Shown one piece after another: positions 33,476-44,092 of a DNA stretch of 64,000 nt. Each line of letters starts with the position of its first letter. Position 1 is the stretch's first letter. The stretch is from Xanthobacter tagetidis (lineage in GTDB: Bacteria > Pseudomonadota > Alphaproteobacteria > Rhizobiales > Xanthobacteraceae). The stretch covers positions 51,947 through 115,946 of the forward strand of contig NZ_RCTF01000018.1 of assembly GCF_003667445.1 (NCBI RefSeq). Direction: 5' to 3'. A program made the position numbers and the translations under genes. The notes beneath the pieces are model-generated. The model searched no databases. It was not told the DNA's origin and was given only the letters and a program-made list of their open reading frames with translations.

Positions 33476-34540
33476 ATGGAGATGATTTCGCGCTATGGCG
33501 CGCCGCCCACTCGTCTGATCTCTTTGATGAATTGCCTGAAGTACCCGTTGCGGCACGTGCGGGCAGGCGACAAGTTCGTGATCCTCACCGACGATCAGAT
33601 GGACCCGCTCATCTGGCAGGCGATGATGGCGGAGCTGCACAGCCGGGGGGCCGAGGCACTGCTATGCCTGTTCCCCAAGCGCGCCTACCACTGTGCCGAC
33701 CCCTCGCCCATGTCGATCGGCGCCGCCAAGGAGGCGGACGTGGTGATCGCCCTCACCACCACCGCGCTCAACAGCGGCACGCCGGGCCTGCGGCAGATCC
33801 GCTCCGAGGGCGGCGGCAAGGGTAAGACCCCGATCTGGCTGTGGGAGGAGGCGAACCAGGAGATCCTCATCGACGGCGGCGGCGCCGCCACCGAGGATGA
33901 GATCAAGGAAATGTGCGACGTCCAGCGCCGCATCGGCGCGGTGTTCGACAACGGCAGGGAGGTGCGCGTCACCTCTCGCGCCGGCACCGACCTTACCGCG
34001 GACATCTCCGGCTATCCGCCGGGCGCGCTGGCGGACCGCTGGGGCGCGATCCCCTTCGAGCGCGACGAGGCAACCGGCCGCTTCGGCCTCAGCCCCGGCA
34101 CCTGGCCGTTCGGCGAGTTCCACGTCGAGCCGCTGGCCGGCACCGCCAACGGCGTCGTGGTCTGGGACCAGACCGCCCATTTCCCGCCCGGCCAGTGGAG
34201 GGAGCCGGTGGAACTGGTGATCGAGAAGGGCAAGGTGGTCGACATCCGCGGCGGGCACGAGGCGCGTCTCGTCCGGCGCTATCTCAACCTCTATGGCGAC
34301 GAGAATTCGTGGCTCGTGGGCGGCGAGATCTCGGTCGGCACCAACCGGCGCTGCCTGCCCTATACCGGCAACATGCGCTCCGAGAAGAAGCGCTACGGCG
34401 CCATGCACTTCGGCATCGGCCACGGGGCCGACCGCGGGGTGGTGAAGAGCAAGCTCAGGCTGGAAGGCATCACGGACTACGTCACCTGGGTGGTCGACGG
34501 CAAGCATACGGTGGTCGAGGATGGCGAGATCCTTGTCTAG
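33476..34540 (+). CDS. M29 aminopeptidase / 2,5-dihydroxypyridine dioxygenase-like protein
   Basis: This 354-residue protein has the overall layout of the M29 (AmpS/PepS) fold, which also includes the NicX-type ring-cleaving dioxygenase. An N-terminal domain runs to about residue 150. The C-terminal metal domain has GGEISVGTN and AMHFGIGHG, matching a conserved Glu and His. By eye, the usual late H-x-D metal pair is replaced by W-x-V in YVTWVVDG, so the metal site is altered. The start is ATG 33476 with GGGAGG upstream; GTG 33467 is too close to that site. It is the first gene of the biotin-carboxylase operon. It may be a hydrolase or ring-opening enzyme; not certain. Confidence 0.75.
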   Translation: MEMISRYGAPPTRLISLMNCLKYPLRHVRAGDKFVILTDDQMDPLIWQAMMAELHSRGAEALLCLFPKRAYHCADPSPMSIGAAKEADVVIALTTTALNSGTPGLRQIRSEGGGKGKTPIWLWEEANQEILIDGGGAATEDEIKEMCDVQRRIGAVFDNGREVRVTSRAGTDLTADISGYPPGALADRWGAIPFERDEATGRFGLSPGTWPFGEFHVEPLAGTANGVVVWDQTAHFPPGQWREPVELVIEKGKVVDIRGGHEARLVRRYLNLYGDENSWLVGGEISVGTNRRCLPYTGNMRSEKKRYGAMHFGIGHGADRGVVKSKLRLEGITDYVTWVVDGKHTVVEDGEILV

Positions 34541-34565
34541 CGGGCCGGCGCGTCGGGAGTGGGCG

Positions 34566-34966
34566 ATGGCGGCGAGCGAGGTCGCCGAGCTGCTCCGGGC
34601 GTTCGAAAGCTCGGGCTTCGCCCGGCTCGCGATGGCGATCGGCCCTGTCAGGGTCGCTGCGTCCCGCCCGCTGGCGTCGGACACGGCGAAGGAGGCGCAT
34701 CCGGACGCCGTCGCGGTCAACGCGCCGGTGCTCGGCATGTTCGAGCCGGCGCGTGCATCCGATGGCGCGCCGCTCGCACGCCGGGGCGCGGATGTCCTGA
34801 CCGGCACCCCCATCGGGGTGATCCGCGTGCTGGATGCCCTCCACTCCGTCACCGCGGGCATTGCCGGGACTGTGGTCGCCGTCCATGCCGGCGACGGTGC
34901 ATTCGTAGAATTTGGCGCGCCGCTCATCAGCGTCGTACCCGCCGACGCCGGCGTGAGGGGGGCGCC

Positions 34967-34970
<4 letters not shown>
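34566..34970 (+). CDS. Biotin-carrier-like protein lacking the biotinyl lysine
   Basis: This 134-residue protein is laid out like AccB: an N-terminal helix region (SEVAELLRAFESSGFARLAM), a short linker, and a C-terminal biotinyl/lipoyl fold (about 52-125). It aligns without gaps over about 70 residues to the true carrier encoded at 36441. At the biotin position, where that protein has V-M-K-L, this one has V-L-D-A, so Asp90 replaces Lys. It cannot be biotinylated there. It may be structural, bind the carboxylase, or be a decaying paralogue. GGGAG precedes ATG 34566; an upstream ATG at 34521 lies inside the previous gene. The stop overlaps the biotin carboxylase start by 4 bp. Confidence 0.8.
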
Positions 34971-36385
<1,415 letters not shown>

Positions 36386-36440
36386 GGAGACGACAGATGG
36401 GGCGCGACGGGAGCGGACCTGGATGCGGAGGGAGAAGGCA

Positions 36441-36938
36441 ATGACGGAGCTGACCTATCAGGACGTCATCGGCATCCTGCGGCTGATCGATTCCGGTCCG
36501 TTCTCCGACGTGGAGCTGGAGTTCGAGGGAACGCGGCTCAAGGTCACGCGGTCCCGCGATGATGTTCCAGCGACGGTCCGGCCGGCGTCCTTGCCTCGGC
36601 CTGCATCACCATCTCCCGCCCCACCGCCGGCCGCCAACGCGGTGGCCCCAGCCACTGCGCCGGCCACGCCGCGCCGCGCCCCGGCCGACGTGCCCGACGG
36701 CGCCAAGGTCGCGAGCCCGATGGCAGGCACCTTCTATGCCGCGCCCGCTCCCGGCGCGCCGCCTTTCGCCGAGGAGGGCCGCGCGGTGCGCAAGGGCGAC
36801 CAGCTCGGCATCGTCGAGGTGATGAAGCTGTTCACGCCCATCCAGGCGCCCTGCGACGGCGTGGTCGCCGCCATTCTCGTGCGGAACGAAGAGGTGGTGG
36901 AGATCGAGCAGACGCTGATGGTGATTGGCCCGGCCTGA
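36441..36938 (+). CDS. Biotin carboxyl carrier protein
   Basis: This 165-residue carrier has an N-terminal AccB-like helix region (about 1-38), a Pro/Ala-rich flexible linker (40-88) and a C-terminal biotinyl domain. Its biotin site is in GIVEVMKLFTPIQAP, with Lys129. AGAAGG lies close before ATG 36441. It shuttles carboxylated biotin between the upstream biotin carboxylase and the downstream carboxyltransferase. It is the only carrier of this operon with a modifiable lysine. Confidence 0.92.
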   Translation: MTELTYQDVIGILRLIDSGPFSDVELEFEGTRLKVTRSRDDVPATVRPASLPRPASPSPAPPPAANAVAPATAPATPRRAPADVPDGAKVASPMAGTFYAAPAPGAPPFAEEGRAVRKGDQLGIVEVMKLFTPIQAPCDGVVAAILVRNEEVVEIEQTLMVIGPA

Positions 36939-36966
36939 GGCCTGCCCCGCAACGGAGACCAGGACG

Positions 36967-38454
36967 TTGAAGAAACTGCGCATCCTCGACGAGACGCTCC
37001 GCAACGCCCAGCAGTCGCTGTGGGCGACGCGCATGCGCACCCGCGACATGCTGCCCATCGCCGCGGTGATGGACGAGGCGCGCTTCGATGCCATCTGCGT
37101 CGCCGCCGGTGTCTCGTTCGAGGTCGCCGCCATGTTCCTGCACGAGGACCCGTGGGAGCGGATGCGCCTGCTGCGCCAGCAGGCGCCCAAGACCTCATTC
37201 GACGTGCTGGTGCGCGCGCGCAATCTCTGGGGCTGGAAGGCCCAGCCCTACGACGTGCAGACGGTCTATCTCGAAACGCTGATGCGCAACGGCGTCGACA
37301 GCTTCAAGGTGTTCGACGGCCTCAACGACCTGCGCAACATGGCGTGGATCATCTCAGAGGGCCGTCGCCTCGGCTTCAAGGTGAAGGGCTTCGTAGGCTT
37401 CAACGACAGCCCCGCCCATACCGACGCCTACCTCGCGGGCAAAGCGCGGGAATTCAAGGAGCACGGTGTCCATGAACTGGTGCTGTCCGACTCCCCCGGC
37501 GTGATGCTGCCGGAGCGCGCGTTTTCCTCGGTGGCCGCCACGCGCGCCGCCATCGGCGAGGACATGCCGCTGCACTTCCACGCCCACACCACCGGCGGCG
37601 TCTCCAAGGAATGCTGCCGCGAGGCGATCCGCGCCGGCGCGGACGTGATCTGGACCGCCGCGCGCCCCCTCGCTTATGGCCATTCGCTGCCCTGGGTATC
37701 CGACATCGTCCGCATCGCCCGCGAGGAGGGGCGCGAGGTGGATGTGGACGAGGCCGCGCTCGCCGAGATCGACGACTGGTTCTACTGGGTCGCGCACAAG
37801 GAGGGAAAGCCGATCCCCGAGGACGAGCCCTTCGACCCGGTGCACCACCGCGACTATGTGGGCCACCAGATCCCCGGCGGCATGATCTCCAACCTGGTGC
37901 GCCAGCTCCAGGACCTGAAGATGGAGCACCTTCTGCCCGCCGTGCTGGAGGAGGCGGGCCGGGTGCGCGGCGAGGTGGGCTATCCCCACATGTCCACGCC
38001 CTTCTCGCAGTTCGTGGGCGTGCAGGCGGTGATGAACGTCACCAGCGGCAAGCGCTACGCCACCGTGCCGGAGGCGCTGCGGCTCTACGCGCGCGGCGCG
38101 TTCGGCCAGCCGATCCATCCGCTCGACCCGAACGTTGCCGACATCCTCACCGGCGGCAAGGCGCCCATCGATTCCATCGCCGGCCTCGACGAGCCGGCGC
38201 TGCCGCGCATCCGCGCCGAGCACGGGCCGTTCGAATCCGACGAGGACCTGCTGCTGTTCCTGTTCCTCAATCCGGCGGCCTATACCGGGTTCAAGGCCAA
38301 CCGCGCGCGCATCGCCTGGACGCCGCGGCCGAGCCCGGTGGCGGCGCTGATCGGCGAACTCGGCCGGCGCGCGGACATCGCGGCGGTGGAGATCGAGCAC
38401 GGGTCGCTGAGGCTCAGCCTGTCCGGCCGGATCACGCCGGAAGCGGCGGCGTGA
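36967..38454 (+). CDS. Divergent carboxyltransferase, pyruvate carboxylase subunit B / transcarboxylase 5S-like
   Basis: This 495-residue TIM-barrel protein aligns well with PycB/OadA/5S proteins (RMRTRDMLPIAAVMDE, HEDPWERMRLL, FKVFDGLNDLRNM, IPGGMISNLVRQL). Several catalytic positions differ. The metal-ligand Asp of the R-D-A-x-Q motif is Asn13. The carbamylated Lys of the K-D-M-A-G motif is Ser174 in LVLSDSPG. The WGGATFD-like motif reads AAGVSFE, and DTA reads WTA. The metal-binding HAHTTG (His205, His207) remains. So it is probably not a pyruvate carboxylase; it may use another acceptor or chemistry. The start is TTG 36967, where homology begins; no ATG or GTG is nearby. The carrier lies 28 bp upstream. 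Confidence 0.85.
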   Translation: MKKLRILDETLRNAQQSLWATRMRTRDMLPIAAVMDEARFDAICVAAGVSFEVAAMFLHEDPWERMRLLRQQAPKTSFDVLVRARNLWGWKAQPYDVQTVYLETLMRNGVDSFKVFDGLNDLRNMAWIISEGRRLGFKVKGFVGFNDSPAHTDAYLAGKAREFKEHGVHELVLSDSPGVMLPERAFSSVAATRAAIGEDMPLHFHAHTTGGVSKECCREAIRAGADVIWTAARPLAYGHSLPWVSDIVRIAREEGREVDVDEAALAEIDDWFYWVAHKEGKPIPEDEPFDPVHHRDYVGHQIPGGMISNLVRQLQDLKMEHLLPAVLEEAGRVRGEVGYPHMSTPFSQFVGVQAVMNVTSGKRYATVPEALRLYARGAFGQPIHPLDPNVADILTGGKAPIDSIAGLDEPALPRIRAEHGPFESDEDLLLFLFLNPAAYTGFKANRARIAWTPRPSPVAALIGELGRRADIAAVEIEHGSLRLSLSGRITPEAAA

Positions 38455-38464
38455 GGAGGCCGCG

Positions 38465-39634
38465 ATGATGGTGCAGCCCCTTCCCCCCTCCGCCTCCGCC
38501 TCCGGCAGACCAGCGGCCACGCCCGGCGCCGGAGATGAGGCGTTGCTGCGCATCTCGCATCTCAAGAAGCGCTACGGCGCCTGGTTGGCGGTGGACGATG
38601 TCTCCTTCTCCGTCGCGGCGGGGGAGTTCTTCACCATGCTTGGGCCGAGCGGGTGCGGAAAGACCTCCACCCTGCGCTGCATCGCCGGGCTTGAGATGCC
38701 GTTCGAGGGTGAGATCGTCATCGACCGCAAGCTTGTCTATTCCGCCGCACAGCGGATCCAGGTTCCGGCCAACCATCGCGACATCGCCATGGTGTTCCAG
38801 TCCTACGCCATCTGGCCGCACATGAGCGTGTTCGGCAACGTGGCCTTCCCGCTGGAGGCGCGCGGCGTGCGCGGGGCCGAGCTGAAATCGCGCGTCGGCG
38901 CGGCGCTGGAGACGGTGGGGCTCGCGGCCATGGCCGACCGGCCGGCGCCGATGCTGTCGGGCGGCCAGCAGCAGCGCGTGGCGCTCGCGCGCGCCATCGT
39001 CGCCAACGCCAAGCTGCTGCTGCTCGACGAGCCGCTCTCCAACCTCGATGCGGCGCTGCGCATTCAGATGCGCGCCGAGCTGCGCAACATCCAGCGCCGC
39101 CTCGGCGCCACCATGATCTACGTGACCCACGACCAGGAGGAGGCCATGAGCCTGTCGGACCGCATCGCGGTGATGCGGAACGGCAAGATCGTGGAGATCG
39201 GCGCTCCCCAGGACCTCTACCACCGGCCGCGCAGCGTTTTCACCGCCCAGTTCGTGGGCCAGTCGGAGGTGCTCCCCTGCGATCTTCCCGCTGCGCCGGC
39301 GGGCGGGCGGGTCGAGGCGCGGGCGCCGTTCGGGGTGGTGATGTGCACCGGCGTTCCGCAAGGGATCGGGCCGGGGCGCCACGGCCTCCTGGTGCGCCCG
39401 GAGCACATCCAGATCCTGCCCAGGGGCTCGGTGCCGGAGGGGCTGCCCAACCGCTTCCCGGCGCGCATCGAGAGCCGCAGCTTCTCGGGCCGGCTGATCG
39501 ACTACCACGCGGCAGTGGGCGCCTCCTCGCTCGCCGTGCAGACGCTCTCCACCTCCGAATGGGAGGTGGGCGCCCCGGTGGTCCTGCACATGCCGCCCGC
39601 CCATTGCATCGTCGTCGAGGGATCGCCCGGCTGA
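38465..39634 (+). CDS. ABC transporter ATP-binding protein (PotA/FbpC family)
   Basis: This 389-residue ATPase has Walker A LGPSGCGKTSTL, the Q-loop FQSYAIWPHM, the signature LSGGQQQRVALARAI and Walker B LLLLDEPLSN, then a C-terminal TOBE-like regulatory domain from about residue 255. It energises import through the permease encoded at 42341. GAGGAGG precedes two adjacent ATGs (38465 and 38468). Two SDR genes separate it from the binding-protein and permease genes, but all are on one strand with short gaps. Confidence 0.93.
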   Translation: MMVQPLPPSASASGRPAATPGAGDEALLRISHLKKRYGAWLAVDDVSFSVAAGEFFTMLGPSGCGKTSTLRCIAGLEMPFEGEIVIDRKLVYSAAQRIQVPANHRDIAMVFQSYAIWPHMSVFGNVAFPLEARGVRGAELKSRVGAALETVGLAAMADRPAPMLSGGQQQRVALARAIVANAKLLLLDEPLSNLDAALRIQMRAELRNIQRRLGATMIYVTHDQEEAMSLSDRIAVMRNGKIVEIGAPQDLYHRPRSVFTAQFVGQSEVLPCDLPAAPAGGRVEARAPFGVVMCTGVPQGIGPGRHGLLVRPEHIQILPRGSVPEGLPNRFPARIESRSFSGRLIDYHAAVGASSLAVQTLSTSEWEVGAPVVLHMPPAHCIVVEGSPG

Positions 39635-39663
39635 GGCCGGACGGCGTTCAGGAGTTCACGCCC

Positions 39664-40467
39664 ATGCTTTTGAAGGACAGGGTCGCGATCGTGGTGGGCG
39701 CCGGCCAGAGTCCGGGCGAGGGCACCGGCATCGGCCGGGCGACGACGCTGCGCTTCGCCCGCGAGGGCGCGCTCATCCTCGCCGTGGACCGCGACCTCGC
39801 CTCCGCCGAGGAGACCGCCGCCATGGCGGCGCAGGCGGGCGGCACCTGCATCGCCCACCAGGCGGACGTGACCGACGAGGCCGCGCTCGCCGGCGCGGTG
39901 GCGGCCGCTTATGGCCGGTGGGGGCGCGTCGACATCCTCAACTACAACGTCGGCGTCAGCATGGCTGCCGGCGACGCGCTGCTGCCCCAGCTGACCGAGG
40001 AGGCGTTCGACCGCGTCAACGCCATCAACCTGCGCGGCGCGATCATGATCGCCAAGCACGTTCTGCCGATCATGCGCGCGCAGCGCTCGGGCGTCGTCAT
40101 CAACGTGTCCTCCATCGCCGCGGTGGAGAACACCTACAACTACGTCGCCTACAAGACCTCGAAGGCAGGCATGGTGGCGTTCACCGCCCAGATCGCGATG
40201 CAGAACGCCGAGCACGGCGTGCGCGCCAATTCCATCCTGCCGGGTGTTATGGAGACGCCCATGGCCATGGGGCCGCGCCTCGCCTCGGGCGAGAAGACGC
40301 GGGACCAGCTGATCGCCGAGCGCAACGCCAAGGTGCCGCTGCGCCGGCGCATGGGCAGCCCCTGGGACGTGGCGAGCGCCGCGGCGTTCCTGGCCTCCGA
40401 CGATGCGAGCTTCATCACCGGGGTGGCGCTGCCCGTTGACGGCGGCGCGCTGGCGCGCATCGGCTGA
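39664..40467 (+). CDS. Short-chain dehydrogenase/reductase
   Basis: This 267-residue SDR has the nucleotide-binding region VVGAGQSPGEGTGIGRATTL, in which the glycine motif is stretched by a few residues compared with the usual TGxxxGIG. The catalytic Ser is in NVSSIAAVEN and the YxxxK pair in YVAYKTSKAG. The C-terminus is typical (ITGVALPVDGG). It would oxidise or reduce an alcohol/ketone intermediate of the pathway. It starts 29 bp after the ATPase gene. Confidence 0.9.
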   Translation: MLLKDRVAIVVGAGQSPGEGTGIGRATTLRFAREGALILAVDRDLASAEETAAMAAQAGGTCIAHQADVTDEAALAGAVAAAYGRWGRVDILNYNVGVSMAAGDALLPQLTEEAFDRVNAINLRGAIMIAKHVLPIMRAQRSGVVINVSSIAAVENTYNYVAYKTSKAGMVAFTAQIAMQNAEHGVRANSILPGVMETPMAMGPRLASGEKTRDQLIAERNAKVPLRRRMGSPWDVASAAAFLASDDASFITGVALPVDGGALARIG

Positions 40468-40503
40468 GGCGTGACGAGACGGAAGAACGGCGGGAGGAGA
40501 GCA

Positions 40504-41235
40504 ATGGCGGCAGCGGGCGAAGGCGGCACCACCCTCGTCACCGGCGGGGCGACCAGCATCGGCTGGGCGACGGTCGAGCGCGAGCTCGCCGCCGGCCGGC
40601 GCGTGGTGGTGTTCGACGTCCAGGACCCGGTGCGGCCGGACGCGGTCGACTTCGTGAAGGTCGACCTCGCCGATCCCGGCGCCACCGCCGCGGCCCTCGA
40701 CCGGATGCTGGCGCGCGGCCCCGTGACACGCCTCGTCAACAACGTCGCGATCGTCCGGCCGGGGCCGCTGGAGGACATCCGCTTCGAGGACCTCGACGCG
40801 GTGATGTCGGTCAACGTGCGCTGCGCCATCCAGTGCGCGCAGGCGCTCGTGCCCGGCATGAAGGCGGCCGGCTTCGGGCGCATCGTCAACATCTCGAGCC
40901 GCGTCGCCATCGGCAAGGAGCTGCGCTCGGTCTATTCGGCGTCCAAGGCGGCGCTGGTCGGGCTCACCAAGACCTGGGCGCTGGAACTGGCGGCGCACGG
41001 CATCACGGTGAACGCGGTCGCCCCGGGCCCGATCGAGACCCCCGCCTTCGCGGCCGCCAACCGGCCGGAGGACCCGCGCACGAAGGCGATCCTGCGCGCG
41101 ATCCCGCTCCAGCGCATGGGACAGCCGCGGGACGTGGCCAATGTGGTCGCCTTCTTCCTCGATGACGCCGCCAGCTTCGTCACGGGACAGGTGATCTATG
41201 TGTGCGGCGGCATCACGGTGGGCCGCGCGGCGTGA
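40504..41235 (+). CDS. Short-chain dehydrogenase/reductase
   Basis: This 243-residue SDR has the motif TGGATSIGWATVEREL, NNVA near residue 80, the catalytic Ser in NISSRVAIG and YxxxK in YSASKAALVG. GGAGGAG precedes ATG 40504. It ends in YVCGGITVGRAA and is similar over its second half to the SDR of the GMC operon (11714-12451). It follows the first SDR after 36 bp. The two SDRs may act on successive or alternative intermediates. Confidence 0.92.
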   Translation: MAAAGEGGTTLVTGGATSIGWATVERELAAGRRVVVFDVQDPVRPDAVDFVKVDLADPGATAAALDRMLARGPVTRLVNNVAIVRPGPLEDIRFEDLDAVMSVNVRCAIQCAQALVPGMKAAGFGRIVNISSRVAIGKELRSVYSASKAALVGLTKTWALELAAHGITVNAVAPGPIETPAFAAANRPEDPRTKAILRAIPLQRMGQPRDVANVVAFFLDDAASFVTGQVIYVCGGITVGRAA

Positions 41236-41282
41236 GCGGAAGAGGTGGCATAGGACACGACAAAAAAGAGAGGGAGGAAACC

Positions 41283-42341
41283 ATGACCGAGATCGATCGC
41301 AGGACCGTGGTGAAAGGGCTCGCGGCGGGCGCCGCCGGCCTCATGGGCGGCCTTCCCGGCCCGCTCGCCTCCGCCTTCGCGGCGGAGGCCGACGACATGG
41401 CGAAGCTCGTGCCGCTGGCCGAGGCGGCGGTGGCGGCCAAGGAGGAGCCGGCGGTGTGGTACGAGACCACGGCCACCGATCTGCTCGCGCCCTGCATCGC
41501 CACCTTCAACAAGCGCTTCCCGAAGGTCGCCATCGAGCATGTGCGCGGCATCGGCGTCGGCGACATGGTCGCCAAGGTGATGCAGGAGGCCCGCGCGCCC
41601 GGCAAGTCCGCCGATCTCGTCACCACCACCGCCGACCAGACCTGGGGCATCACCTCGCGCGACCTCGCTCTGCCGGTGAAGTGGACGGACTACGGCATGC
41701 CGGCGAAGTTCGCGCCAACCCCCTATTCGCTGATCTGCGCGCACAGCCTGTTCTGCATCGTCTACAACACCAGCCAGCTGCCCGAGGCCGAGGCTCCCAA
41801 GGGATGGGAGGATCTCCTCAATCCCAAGTGGAAGGGCAAGGTGGGCAGTCCGGCCTTCGCCCAGCCTTATGCCGGCCTCGTGCCGGTGTGGGGCGAACCG
41901 CGCACCACGGCATTCGTCGAGAAGTTCGCGGCCAACGGGCCGGTCATCACCGCGAGCACCTACACGCTGGCCCAGCAATGCGCCTCGGGCGAGCTGCTGG
42001 CGGCCGTCGGCCTCAACTGGACTGCGCGGCCGACCATCCAGCGCGGCGGGCCGATCAAGATCTTGTTCCCCGATCCCTACCCGCTGAGCACCAACTATTC
42101 GACGCTGCCGAAATATGCCCGCAACGTGAACAGCGCCAAGCTCTTCGCGTGCTGGCTCGCCACCAACGAGGGCAACCGCGCCTACGAGGCTGCCACCGGC
42201 CGCGGCAGCCTGTTTCTCGACACCGAAACCGCCAAGCTGAAGCTGCCCACCGCCTCCGAGTTCCCGCTCGACGAGGTGCCGCGCATGACCAAGCTGATCG
42301 AGCTCTACAACAAGATCCTGCGGGCAGGCGGACCGATCTGA
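41283..42341 (+). CDS. ABC transporter substrate-binding protein (iron(III)/spermidine-type fold)
   Basis: This 352-residue periplasmic binding protein has an N-terminal signal with a twin-arginine-like DRRTVVKGLAAGAAG motif, cleaved near SAFAAEA. The fold resembles family-1 extracellular binding proteins of the Fe3+/putrescine/phosphonate class (WYETTATDLLAPCIATFNKR, GWEDLLNPKWKGKVG). The genes around it argue for an organic substrate rather than iron. GGAGG precedes the ATG at 41283. The stop shares one base with the permease start (TGATG). Confidence 0.9.
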   Translation: MTEIDRRTVVKGLAAGAAGLMGGLPGPLASAFAAEADDMAKLVPLAEAAVAAKEEPAVWYETTATDLLAPCIATFNKRFPKVAIEHVRGIGVGDMVAKVMQEARAPGKSADLVTTTADQTWGITSRDLALPVKWTDYGMPAKFAPTPYSLICAHSLFCIVYNTSQLPEAEAPKGWEDLLNPKWKGKVGSPAFAQPYAGLVPVWGEPRTTAFVEKFAANGPVITASTYTLAQQCASGELLAAVGLNWTARPTIQRGGPIKILFPDPYPLSTNYSTLPKYARNVNSAKLFACWLATNEGNRAYEAATGRGSLFLDTETAKLKLPTASEFPLDEVPRMTKLIELYNKILRAGGPI

Positions 42342-44092
42342 TGAGCGACGCGCGGTTCGATGGCAGGCTTGCCGGCGCCCTCCCTTCGCCGACGTCCCTG
42401 CGCGAGCGCCTGCCGCGCGGCAAGACGCTGGTGTGGATCGGCCTCAGCATCATCCTCGGCTGGCTGGTGGTGGTGCCGGTGGCGTTGCTGATCCTATCGA
42501 GCTTCAAGACCGAGGGTTTCCCCACGGATGCGGGCTTCACCCTGCGCCACTATGTGGAGGCCTACACCGATCCCGAGCTGCGCGTCGTCCTGTTCAACAC
42601 GCTGGTCTTCACGGTGGCGTCCACCGTATCCGCGGTGGCGCTCGGCACCGCGCTGGCCTGGCTCATCGAGCGCACCGACGTGCCTGGTGCCGGCGTGTTC
42701 CGGGTGCTGATCGTGGTGCCCATGGCGACCCCGCCGGTGCTGCTCGCGACAGCCTGGGCAATGCTGCTCAGCCCCCGCGCGGGCTCGCTGAACCTCGGGC
42801 TGGTGTCCGCGCTGGGACTCTCCGGGATGCCGTTCAACATATATTCCATGGCCGGCATGGTGTTCGTGGAGACGCTGACCATCATCCCGACCGTGTTCCT
42901 GATGCTGGCCCACGCCTTCCGCAATGCCGACCCGGCCCACGAGGAGGCGGCGCAGACCTCCGGCGCCTCGCCCTGGCGCGTATTCTGGCGCGTGACACTG
43001 CCCATGATGGCGCCGGCAATCCTCGGGGCGGCGGCGTTCGTCGCCATCGTTTGTCTGGTGGTGTTCGACGTGCCCGGCACGCTCGGCATGCCGGCGCGCA
43101 TCTTCGTGCTGTCCTCGCAGGTCTACTATCTCTTCGGCGCGAGCCCGTCGGGCGTTCCCGCCTTCGGGCAGATCAGCGCGCTCGCGGTGCTGATCCTCGC
43201 CTGCCTGATCCTGCTGGCGGTGGTCTACCAATCCTTCACGCGGGTCTCTTCGCGCTTCGTGACCATCTCCGGCAAGGGCTTCCGCCCGCGGGTGAAGGAG
43301 CTCGGTCCATGGCGCTGGGTGGGCGCGGGCCTCGTCAGCGCCTATCTGGCGCTCGCGGTCGTCCTGCCGCTGGGCATGCTGGTCTGGGCCAGCCTGATGC
43401 CCTATCTCACCCCGGTGACTTGGCAGAATCTCGGCCTCATGACGATCTCCAACCACCTCGCCATCCTCAAGAATCCAATGATCGTGACGGCGGTGGTGAA
43501 CTCGCTCCTGGTCGCCACCATCGCTTCCACTGCGGTCATGGCACTCGCCGGGACATCGGGCTGGATCATCGTGCGCGAGCGCGGGCTGGCGGGACGGGTG
43601 CTGGACATCCTGACCTTCGTGCCGCTGGCGATTCCGGGCGTGATCATGGGCATCGCCCTGACCTACGTCTATCTCTCGATCCCGGTGATTCCGATCTATG
43701 GCACCATCTGGATCCTGGTGATCGCGTACACCACCTTCTATCTCGCCTATGGCAGCCGGACCTCCCAGAGCGCCTTCTTCCAGCTGCACCGGGATCTCGA
43801 GGAGGCTGGCCTCGCCAGCGGCGCCTCGGCGGCGCGCACGCACCTGCGCATCACCTTCCCGCTGGTGTTCCCGGCCATGCTGGGCATCTGGGTCTGGGTG
43901 TTCGCCCATGTGATGCGCGAACTGTCGATCGCCCTGATGCTGCACGGGCGGCAGAACGTGGTGATCTCGACGCTGATCTGGAACTACTGGTCGGGCGGCG
44001 ATCCGGTGACCGCATCGGCTATCGGCGTCTGGCTGATCGTGGCGCTGACGCTGCTGGTGGGCGCCACATTCGCGCTGACCCGAAACCGGTAG
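42341..44092 (+). CDS. ABC transporter permease, duplicated (FbpB-type)
   Basis: This 583-residue inner-membrane protein consists of two consecutive binding-protein-dependent permease domains, about residues 25-300 and 315-580, with roughly 12 helices. Each half has an EAA-type loop: EEAAQTSGASPWRVFWRVTL in the first and EEAGLASGASAARTHLRITF in the second. Such fused permeases work with one ATPase homodimer. It overlaps the binding-protein gene by 1 bp and is the last gene of the carboxylase operon. Confidence 0.93.
   Translation: MSDARFDGRLAGALPSPTSLRERLPRGKTLVWIGLSIILGWLVVVPVALLILSSFKTEGFPTDAGFTLRHYVEAYTDPELRVVLFNTLVFTVASTVSAVALGTALAWLIERTDVPGAGVFRVLIVVPMATPPVLLATAWAMLLSPRAGSLNLGLVSALGLSGMPFNIYSMAGMVFVETLTIIPTVFLMLAHAFRNADPAHEEAAQTSGASPWRVFWRVTLPMMAPAILGAAAFVAIVCLVVFDVPGTLGMPARIFVLSSQVYYLFGASPSGVPAFGQISALAVLILACLILLAVVYQSFTRVSSRFVTISGKGFRPRVKELGPWRWVGAGLVSAYLALAVVLPLGMLVWASLMPYLTPVTWQNLGLMTISNHLAILKNPMIVTAVVNSLLVATIASTAVMALAGTSGWIIVRERGLAGRVLDILTFVPLAIPGVIMGIALTYVYLSIPVIPIYGTIWILVIAYTTFYLAYGSRTSQSAFFQLHRDLEEAGLASGASAARTHLRITFPLVFPAMLGIWVWVFAHVMRELSIALMLHGRQNVVISTLIWNYWSGGDPVTASAIGVWLIVALTLLVGATFALTRNR

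Noticed and set aside
41283..44092. ABC importer considered as an iron(III) transporter
   Set aside because: The fold matches the Fe3+/polyamine class, but the same operon holds only organic-acid type enzymes, so an organic substrate is more likely.
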